Shown: in pieces, positions 4,461-9,760 of the stretch | Layout of the letters: the number at the start of each line of letters is the position of its first letter | How positions within the stretch are numbered: the first letter of the stretch is position 1 | Assembly (NCBI GenBank): GCA_021778875.1 | Contig: JAJYBT010000038.1 | Span: 1 to 9,760, forward strand | DNA from: Acidobacteriota bacterium | Lineage (GTDB): Bacteria > Acidobacteriota > Terriglobia > Terriglobales > Acidobacteriaceae | Direction: 5' to 3' | DNA length: 9,760 nt | Translations under genes and position numbers: made by a program | Notes under the pieces: model-generated | Databases searched by the model: none | What the model was told of the DNA's origin: nothing | The model's input: the letters and a program-made list of their open reading frames with translations, nothing else

Positions 4461-6578
4461 ATGCTGGATTCACCCTGTCGCTTCTCCCATCGTGCCGCAC
4501 CCATTCTGGGCGCATTGTTTCTGCTTCCAATTTTCTCGCTCGGCGCCGCGCTGGCGCAGTCCGCCCCTGCCGCCGCCGTGCCGGACCGCGCGCACATCGA
4601 GGAAGTGCTCAAGAGCCTGAACCGTGGACGCATGATTGGCCAGGTCGCTGTCTCGCCGGACGGCAGGCGGCTGGCCTGGGTGCAGGGCGCGCGCGAGCGC
4701 TCTGAGATTCGCGTTGCGCCCATGGACGATCTGAAGACGAGCGAGCGCGCCACCGCCGCCACCCGGCCCGATGAGCCATGCCGCGAAGGCGAGATGACCT
4801 GGGAGCCGGACTCGAAGGCGCTGGCGCTTTTTTCAGATTGCGCCAGCCCCGGCATGCAGGAGGATCTCTACATCGCGCGCTTTGACGGCAACCCCGCCCG
4901 CCGCGTCACGGAGCTGAAGGGCTATGTGAACGCCCCGGCCTTCTCGCCCGATGGCCGCAAGGTGGCCTTCCTTTATGTGGAGGGCGCAACGCGCCCCGCC
5001 GGAGCGCTGGCGGCCATGAAGCCGTGGTCGGGCGTCATCGGCGAAGACGGCGTGGAGATTCAGCGCGTGGCCGTCGCGCGCCTGGACACGGCCGCGCCCA
5101 ACGCAATGCAGGTGACGCCCGCCAATCTGCATGTGTACGAGTTCGGCTGGTCGCATGATTCGAAGTCGCTGGCGTATGTGGCAGCCGATCCGCCGGGAGA
5201 AAACAACTGGTGGGTGGCCAAGCTCTACACGCAGGCCCTTGCCGGGCGGGCAATACCCATACTGTCTCCTGCCGAAGTGTCCGGCCCGCTGCATGGATTG
5301 CAGATTGCGGTGCCGCGCTGGTCGCCGGATGGCAAGGCCATTGCGTTTATCGGCGGGCTGATGAGCGACCAGGGTTCCACCGGCGGCGATGTTTGGATTG
5401 TGCCGTCCACGGGTGGCGAACCGCGCGACCTTACGCAGGGCAGGCCCACCTCGCCTGCATGGATTGAGTGGGATGGCAACGACCATCTGTTTGTGGGCGA
5501 ACTGGCCGGGGGCAACTGCCAGTTGCTCCGTTATCACCTGCAGGGCGACCGCGTGAGTCCCGGCGGCGCCATCAATTTTGGCTCGCCCATCTTCAGCATT
5601 CCCGGCAGCGTGGGCGACGGGCGGATGGAGCTGAGCCTGTCCTCCACGGCGGACCACTCGCTGTTTGTCTTTCGCGCCAGCACCTTTGACCATCCCATGG
5701 AGATGTACAGCGTCAAGCCGGGCATGGTCATGAACGCCGGCCTTGATGGCGTGATGCAGCTCTCGCACATGAACGATGGCGTGGAGCGGCCGTGGGGCAA
5801 GTCCGCGTCGCTCAACTGGCGCAGCGATACGTTTCGCGTGCAGGGCTGGCTGATGCTGCCCAAAGACTACGACTCGCACAAGAAGTATCCGCTGATTGTG
5901 GTGGTGCATGGCGGCCCGGCGGCGGCGGTCGAGTCGCGCTGGGGCGCGGGCTATGGCCTGAGCCCGGCGGCCTTTTCCGCGCTGGGATATTTCGTGCTGC
6001 AGCCCAACCCGCGTGGCAGCTATGGGCAGGGCGAGGCGTTTACGCAGGCCAACCGCAAGGACTTCGGCTACGGCGACCTGCGCGACATTCTGGCGGGTGT
6101 GAGCGCGGTGGCGGCGAAATACCCGGTTGACCCCAACCGCGTGGGCATCACCGGCTGGAGCTATGGCGGGTTCATGACCATGTTTGCCATCACCCAGACG
6201 GCGCGCTTCAAGGCGGCGGTGGCGGGCGCCGGCCTGTCGAACTGGCAGAGCTACTACGGCCAGAACTCCATTGACCAGTGGATGATTCCGTATTTTGGCG
6301 CGTCGGTCTATGACGACCCGGCGGTCTACGCCAAAAGCTCTGCCATCAACTACATCAAGCAGGCGCGCACGCCCACGCTGGTGGTGGTGGGCGACCGCGA
6401 CGGCGAGTGCCCGGCGCCGCAGTCATTCGAGTTCTGGCACGCCTTGCGCGACCAGCACGTGCCCACGCAGCTGGTGGTCTATCCCAATGAAGGGCACGGA
6501 TTCGTGAATCCGGAGCACCGGCTCGACGTCGTGGTGCGGGCCGTGGAGTGGTTTGCGCGGTACATGCCGCCAGCTTAG
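4461..6578 (+). CDS. Secreted S9-family serine peptidase (prolyl oligopeptidase / acylaminoacyl-peptidase type)
   Basis: A 705-residue exported peptidase. Residues 11-33 are a Sec signal peptide (hydrophobic ILGALFLLPIFSLG, likely cleavage after ALA or AQS near 32-34). Residues 60-440 form a beta-propeller of TolB/PD40-like blades, seen as VSPDGRRLAWV (64-74), FSPDGRKVAFL (161-171), WSHDSKSLAYV (230-240) and WSPDGKAIAFI (287-297). Residues 450-705 are the alpha/beta-hydrolase domain, with HGGP (483-486), the nucleophile elbow GWSYGG with Ser567, Asp647 in GDRDGECP and His679 in NEGHGF, so the triad is complete. S9 enzymes cut short peptides that enter through the propeller, and this one probably acts in the periplasm on peptides taken up as nutrient. 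The subfamily (S9C or DPP-like) is not certain. The ATG at 4461 has no Shine-Dalgarno but a -10 box 7 nt before it. Confidence 0.93.
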   Translation: MLDSPCRFSHRAAPILGALFLLPIFSLGAALAQSAPAAAVPDRAHIEEVLKSLNRGRMIGQVAVSPDGRRLAWVQGARERSEIRVAPMDDLKTSERATAATRPDEPCREGEMTWEPDSKALALFSDCASPGMQEDLYIARFDGNPARRVTELKGYVNAPAFSPDGRKVAFLYVEGATRPAGALAAMKPWSGVIGEDGVEIQRVAVARLDTAAPNAMQVTPANLHVYEFGWSHDSKSLAYVAADPPGENNWWVAKLYTQALAGRAIPILSPAEVSGPLHGLQIAVPRWSPDGKAIAFIGGLMSDQGSTGGDVWIVPSTGGEPRDLTQGRPTSPAWIEWDGNDHLFVGELAGGNCQLLRYHLQGDRVSPGGAINFGSPIFSIPGSVGDGRMELSLSSTADHSLFVFRASTFDHPMEMYSVKPGMVMNAGLDGVMQLSHMNDGVERPWGKSASLNWRSDTFRVQGWLMLPKDYDSHKKYPLIVVVHGGPAAAVESRWGAGYGLSPAAFSALGYFVLQPNPRGSYGQGEAFTQANRKDFGYGDLRDILAGVSAVAAKYPVDPNRVGITGWSYGGFMTMFAITQTARFKAAVAGAGLSNWQSYYGQNSIDQWMIPYFGASVYDDPAVYAKSSAINYIKQARTPTLVVVGDRDGECPAPQSFEFWHALRDQHVPTQLVVYPNEGHGFVNPEHRLDVVVRAVEWFARYMPPA

Positions 6579-6667
6579 GCTGCTGCTCGCCATCGCGGGC
6601 TGGCGGAGTCTATGAGAAAAAGCGGGGGAGCGGAAAGGCGGCCTTGCCGCGGGCCGCACCCCTGCCC

Positions 6668-6691
6668 TGATACACTTTTCTTTGAAGAAAA
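6668..6691 (+). promoter_or_regulatory. Extended -10 promoter with a start-site palindrome, upstream of the lipoprotein gene
   Basis: TGATACACT (6668-6676) is an extended -10 box. Overlapping its last base, TTTTCTT (6676-6682) and AAGAAAA (6685-6691) form a perfect 7-bp inverted repeat around a 2-nt centre, placed over the expected transcription start at about 6683. A 2-nt loop is too tight for a hairpin, so it is better read as a DNA-binding site than as a terminator. The AT-rich block stands out in GC-rich DNA. The regulator is unknown. Confidence 0.45.
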
Positions 6692-6863
6692 ACTGAGTGT
6701 GACGCGTCGGCCGGCCGGATGGTAGGGCGATTGCCGGGAGCCGGTTGTCTATGCGGGCTGCCCGTCAGTCCCGGACATGTCGGCGGTCCGCTTTCAACCC
6801 ATATTTTCTGACGTATTCGGAGAGACCGTTCCGCGGTTCAAGTAAGTGGGGCGGGGAGGATTC
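6683..6863 (+). other. Long untranslated leader of the lipoprotein gene
   Basis: From the predicted transcription start to the ATG is about 180 nt, unlike the leaderless genes nearby. CCGGGA (6734-6739) can pair with TCCCGG (6769-6774) around an inner CGGG/CCCG hairpin (6754-6764). An unsupported 30-codon frame (6719-6811) lacks a Shine-Dalgarno. A strong Shine-Dalgarno (GGAGGA, 6855-6860) lies 3-4 nt before the ATG. I recognise no known riboswitch. A later promoter, for example around TATTTT at 6802, cannot be excluded and would shorten the leader. Confidence 0.35.
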
Positions 6864-9245
6864 ATGCGGCGGTATTTAACGCTTATCTGTTTGGTGTTTC
6901 TGGCTATTCCTGCCGGGGTTTCGATCTCCGGCTGCATCCGCAATCCTGCAGGGAACTACTGCAACGGCCTGGGATACGGTTTGAAGAACACCGATGTGTA
7001 CTCGATCGACCTGGAGCCGAGAACCACGGGCATTTCAATGGCCTTTGGTCAGACGCGCCAGATTTCGGCACCCACGTCCAAGACCTGCAAGGGCGATGCG
7101 GCCAGCGTCGCGCAGTATGTGTTCGGCACAACGAACAACAAGCTGGTGGATATTTCGCCAGGGGGCAACCTCTGCGCCGGGATGTGGAACCGGAACTCCG
7201 GCGGCGGCATTGCCGATTACACGATCTGCAACTTCCCCAGCCCCACGCCCAGCACCGGCGGCCTGCCGTATTTGACGGCCTACATCTCGGCTGCAGCGGA
7301 TTCGGTGACGTCCAACCCGGTGGAAGTTTTTGTTCACGCGCCCATCAGTTCGGTCACCCTGGCGCTGAGCGGCACCAGCGGCGGCCAGCAGCAGCAGTGC
7401 TACTCTCAGGGCGCCATCACGCAGCTTGACGCCGAGGCATGCTACGCCGGCGTCAACAACACGCAGTATGAGTTCTGCGCGCCGCCCAACGTCACCAACT
7501 ACGCTTGCAAGGGCGGGCTGGCCCCGGGCGTCACCTCGGTTCCCGAGTGCACGGCTTCGATTGGCACCCTGAGCTACACAGTGGGCACGGCGCGCATCGC
7601 CTCCATCAATCCTGAGACCAACCAGATTACCGCTGAGCTGCCCGGCACCACCGTCATCACGTCGTCCATCGCAGGCACGGGGTCGGCCGCCGGATACTTC
7701 TCCACCTGCCCGCCCAAGTCCATCTCTGTCACGCTCAACGGCGCCACCAGCGGAACGGTGACGCAGGGCGTGCAGCAGAACCTGACGACTGTCGTTACCG
7801 ATACGAACGGCAATACCATCTCCGGGCTCACGCTGGATTATCAGTCGACCAATCCGCTGAACATTACGGCAGTCAACACGGGCGGCATCTCCGCCGCGTA
7901 TCCCGGCGCGGCTTCGGTCTACGCCATCTGCCAGCCATCCTCATGCAATCCGGCTCCCATCAATGTGGTTGGTCTGCTTGGCACCGGCCTGCCTGTCTCG
8001 AGCAATGCGGTCGATCTCACGACACCGGGCACGGCCAGCTCCTATGTCTGGCTCTCCGCGCCGGGCAAGTCGCAGTACTTTGTGCCGGTCGAACTGATCA
8101 GCGGAACGATCGGCTCCACCGTCCGCCTGCCCTATGTTCCCAACTCCATGGTCATGGACCAGACCGGCGCCAATCTCTACTTCGGCTCATCGCATGAGCT
8201 CATGATCTACAACACCGCAAACAACTCGCTGGCCAAGCAGGACCCATCTGTTCCGGGCGTCGTGCTGGCGGTTGCGCCCAACAACCAGTCGCTGCTCATC
8301 AACGATCCGGTTCGCCAGGTCTTTTACGTTTACAACGCCACCGGCAGCGTTCTCTCAACCTTCGGAGGCATGGGAAGCGCCGCATCCTGGACGCCCGATT
8401 CCAAGACCCTATACATCACAGACAGCGCGTCGCTGGGCGCGGGACATACGGATACGCTGTATGTCTTTAACGCGAATACCGGCTGGACCACTTACAGCCT
8501 CGCCTCCTCAGGCGGCGCCACCAACCTGGCCATCACCGTTCCCGGCGTGGGTGCTTATCTCAGCGGCAATCCCACAGTGGCTCACACCTGGTGCCCGACG
8601 GGCACGGTCGGCAACTACGCGAGCATGGTTTTCTATCCGCAGGGCGATTCAGTCAATGCGCAAACGGATGTTCTTGCCGCGACGGTGGACGGGCAGCACA
8701 TTCTGGGCGCGGGCATGGCCGGCGGCGGAATCACGCTCTACGATATTGGCGTAACGATCCCCACCGGCGCGTGTCCGGCGGCCGTGGCCAACGCGCTCCA
8801 GCCGCTCACCATCGCGCACACGCTCAATCCCTTTGCGGTGAATGTGAACGCAACGTCGGTGGACGCGGTGATCGCCTCGCCGGCGTCGAACCTGGCCTTC
8901 ATCACCTACAACGGCACAACCGCCGGGGCGAAGCTGCCCTACTATGTGCCGGGCACGGGCGGAGCGGCCGGCACGCTGAACTACCTGACGCTGGCCAACA
9001 GCACAGCCATCACGGCTCCTGTGGCGGGCTCCTTCAGTCCCGACGACACGGTCTTCTTTGTCTCCACGGCAGGCGACAACCAGATCCACTACATCGACGT
9101 GAAGACCCTGACCGACAAGCAGCAGATCAGTCCTAACCTGCCGCCCTGCGCTCCGGGCTCCGATCCCAACTGCACCATCACCACGCCGACCACCACGCCG
9201 GTGCCGGCCACAGCCATCGCCGTCAGGCCGCGCGCCACCACGTAA
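6864..9245 (+). CDS. Large surface lipoprotein with Ig-like and beta-propeller regions
   Basis: A 793-residue predicted lipoprotein. The ATG at 6864 follows a good Shine-Dalgarno, whereas the GTG at 6846 would place six residues encoded by that site in front of the signal peptide. MRRYLTLICLVFLAIPAG leads to the lipobox ISGC, with Cys24 lipidated. Residues about 45-380 look like three bacterial Ig-like (BIG2-type) segments. The clearest is ISVTLNGATSGTVTQGVQQ, followed by a VVTDTNGNTISGLTLDYQSTNP strand pattern. Residues about 390-765 show YncE/lactonase-like propeller blades: MVMDQTGANLYFGS, LAVAPNNQSLLI, WTPDSKTLYITD and GSFSPDDTVFFVST. The C-terminus is a Thr/Pro-rich tail. Besides Cys24 there are 16 cysteines, which fits disulfides outside the cytoplasm. 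The function is unknown, and binding or surface-adhesion roles are only guesses. It ends at a strong terminator. Confidence 0.8.
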   Translation: MRRYLTLICLVFLAIPAGVSISGCIRNPAGNYCNGLGYGLKNTDVYSIDLEPRTTGISMAFGQTRQISAPTSKTCKGDAASVAQYVFGTTNNKLVDISPGGNLCAGMWNRNSGGGIADYTICNFPSPTPSTGGLPYLTAYISAAADSVTSNPVEVFVHAPISSVTLALSGTSGGQQQQCYSQGAITQLDAEACYAGVNNTQYEFCAPPNVTNYACKGGLAPGVTSVPECTASIGTLSYTVGTARIASINPETNQITAELPGTTVITSSIAGTGSAAGYFSTCPPKSISVTLNGATSGTVTQGVQQNLTTVVTDTNGNTISGLTLDYQSTNPLNITAVNTGGISAAYPGAASVYAICQPSSCNPAPINVVGLLGTGLPVSSNAVDLTTPGTASSYVWLSAPGKSQYFVPVELISGTIGSTVRLPYVPNSMVMDQTGANLYFGSSHELMIYNTANNSLAKQDPSVPGVVLAVAPNNQSLLINDPVRQVFYVYNATGSVLSTFGGMGSAASWTPDSKTLYITDSASLGAGHTDTLYVFNANTGWTTYSLASSGGATNLAITVPGVGAYLSGNPTVAHTWCPTGTVGNYASMVFYPQGDSVNAQTDVLAATVDGQHILGAGMAGGGITLYDIGVTIPTGACPAAVANALQPLTIAHTLNPFAVNVNATSVDAVIASPASNLAFITYNGTTAGAKLPYYVPGTGGAAGTLNYLTLANSTAITAPVAGSFSPDDTVFFVSTAGDNQIHYIDVKTLTDKQQISPNLPPCAPGSDPNCTITTPTTTPVPATAIAVRPRATT

Positions 9246-9261
9246 CGCGCGGGGAAGCGGA

Positions 9262-9298
9262 CAGCAGAAAGGCCGGCCACGCGCCGGCCTTTCTGCTG
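9262..9298. terminator. Perfect 16-bp terminator stem, probably bidirectional
   Basis: CAGCAGAAAGGCCGGC (9262-9277) pairs perfectly with GCCGGCCTTTCTGCTG (9283-9298) around a 5-nt loop. The GC core is flanked by AAA/TTT. It begins 17 bp after the lipoprotein stop and is the strongest stem in the window. The T-run is short (three bases) and lies within the stem, as often in GC-rich genomes. Confidence 0.8.
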
Positions 9299-9364
9299 CC
9301 TCGCTCATCGCAGAATCCAACCGCCCGGCGCTGCTCTGCGGCGCGCCGGCCAGCCGCTTCAACA

Positions 9365-9373
9365 CGATAGAAT
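9365..9373 (+). promoter_or_regulatory. -10 box of the VOC-like gene, predicted leaderless start
   Basis: CGATAGAAT contains TAGAAT (9368-9373), followed by 6 nt and the ATG. The 10-mer CGATAGAATC is identical to that before kdsA. No -35 box or Shine-Dalgarno is seen. The gene therefore starts its own transcript after the terminator. Confidence 0.55.
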
Positions 9374-9379
9374 CAAACC

Positions 9380-9760
9380 ATGATCAAGGGAATCTCCTTC
9401 CTGCGCCCTGCCGGCAGCGTCGCGGTCTATGACCGGCTGTCCAGCTTTTTTTCGGCGCTGGGATTTGCATCGGGCAAGGGCTGGGCAGAGGAATCAAGCC
9501 GCGGCGCGTCGTTTCTGGCTCCGCTCGGCAATATGGAATTTGTCGATGGCCAGTTCCCCTCCACCGCCGATGTGCTGGTGGAGGTCACAGCGCTCGACGC
9601 CGCGCACCAGGCAGCCGAGGCGTGGCTGCGCGCGCAGGGTGGAGAGGACGCGGTTGCCCGCCTTTCCCCGGTCACTGACACGCATTGGAAGTCGCGCATC
9701 TTTACCGTGGAGCCGGAGCCGGGTTTTGCCTTCAGCTTCTGGGCGTGGAGCGATCCGCTC
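9380..9760 (+). CDS. VOC (glyoxalase/dioxygenase fold)-like protein, 3' end outside window
   Basis: The reading frame is open from the ATG at 9380 to the window edge, 127 codons without a stop. The visible protein begins MIKGISFLRPAGSVAVYDRL, followed by a helix (LSSFFSALGF) and then strands such as RGASFLAPLGNMEFVDG. Residues 64-90 repeat the pattern, with DVLVEVTALDAAHQAAEAWL, and the end reads WKSRIFTVEPEPGFAFSFWAW. This beta-alpha-beta-beta-beta layout, and the final strand pattern of VOC proteins, suggest the vicinal oxygen chelate fold, but no metal-ligand set is clear and the C-terminus is missing. Substrate and role cannot be given. The start is supported by the -10 box 6 nt upstream and by the terminator just before it. 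Confidence 0.65.
   Translation, partial: MIKGISFLRPAGSVAVYDRLSSFFSALGFASGKGWAEESSRGASFLAPLGNMEFVDGQFPSTADVLVEVTALDAAHQAAEAWLRAQGGEDAVARLSPVTDTHWKSRIFTVEPEPGFAFSFWAWSDPL

Noticed and set aside
3226..4530. Long minus-strand open frame (434 codons) opposite the glycoside hydrolase gene
   Set aside because: It has Arg/His/Ala-rich low-complexity composition typical of antisense frames in GC-rich genes. The plus strand encodes a recognisable enzyme.
4833..5909. Minus-strand open frame (358 codons) opposite the S9 peptidase
   Set aside because: Shadow of the plus-strand gene: biased composition, no family motif, no start-region signals.
6638..6650. GCGGC-CTT-GCCGC hairpin after the S9 peptidase as terminator
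   Set aside because: Only a 5-bp stem with no T-tract. Too weak to call in GC-rich sequence.
6719..6811. A 30-codon open frame in the lipoprotein leader
   Set aside because: No Shine-Dalgarno or adjacent -10 box, and no recognisable product. It could be an upstream ORF but is unsupported.
6846..6863. GTG at 6846 as the start of the lipoprotein
   Set aside because: It overlaps the Shine-Dalgarno. Starting at 6864 gives a clean lipoprotein signal peptide.

Overview
The window looks like chromosomal DNA from a GC-rich, diderm heterotroph, most likely an Acidobacteriota (Acidobacteriaceae-like). The basis is the high GC content, a KDO-8-phosphate synthase (so the cell makes LPS), a metal-type KdsA, large secreted Ig-like/beta-propeller lipoprotein and S9 peptidase genes, and start regions with a -10 box almost touching the start codon. 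The taxonomic call is inference. There are eight genes. No rRNA, tRNA, CRISPR array, insertion sequence or origin was seen.

Layout. 1-759: C-terminal half of CTP synthase (pyrG), cut by the window edge. 828-851: GC-rich hairpin between convergent genes. 1597-879 (minus strand): a VapBC-type toxin-antitoxin pair, with the AbrB-fold antitoxin first and the PIN toxin overlapping it by 4 bp. Alternating TGCCATT/AATGGCA half-sites sit over its promoter. 1680-2313: a divergent promoter and a 187-aa protein with a helix-hairpin-helix and an aspartate in the register of HhH-GPD DNA glycosylases, probably undescribed. 2387-4410: kdsA, overlapping by 4 bp a Tat-exported clan-A glycoside hydrolase. 4461-6578: a secreted S9 (prolyl oligopeptidase family) peptidase. 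6668-9245: a promoter with a start-site palindrome, a long leader and a 793-aa lipoprotein with Ig-like and beta-propeller regions, closed by a 16-bp perfect terminator stem at 9262-9298. 9380 to the edge: the first 127 codons of a small VOC-like protein.

How the parts relate. pyrG and kdsA are neighbours in many Gram-negative genomes: PyrG makes CTP, which KdsB uses to activate the KDO whose phosphate KdsA makes. Here about 1.6 kb carrying the toxin-antitoxin pair and the HhH gene lies between them, which suggests an insertion. Downstream, three genes encode exported proteins: a glycosidase, a peptidase and a lipoprotein.

The most general signal is in the start regions. Four genes (the antitoxin, kdsA, the S9 peptidase and the VOC-like gene) have a TANNNT -10 box, preceded by G-A or TG-N, exactly 6-7 nt before the start codon and no Shine-Dalgarno sequence, which predicts leaderless mRNAs. 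Genes with a longer leader or an internal start (HhH gene, toxin, lipoprotein) do have a Shine-Dalgarno. The window therefore seems to use two modes of translation initiation.
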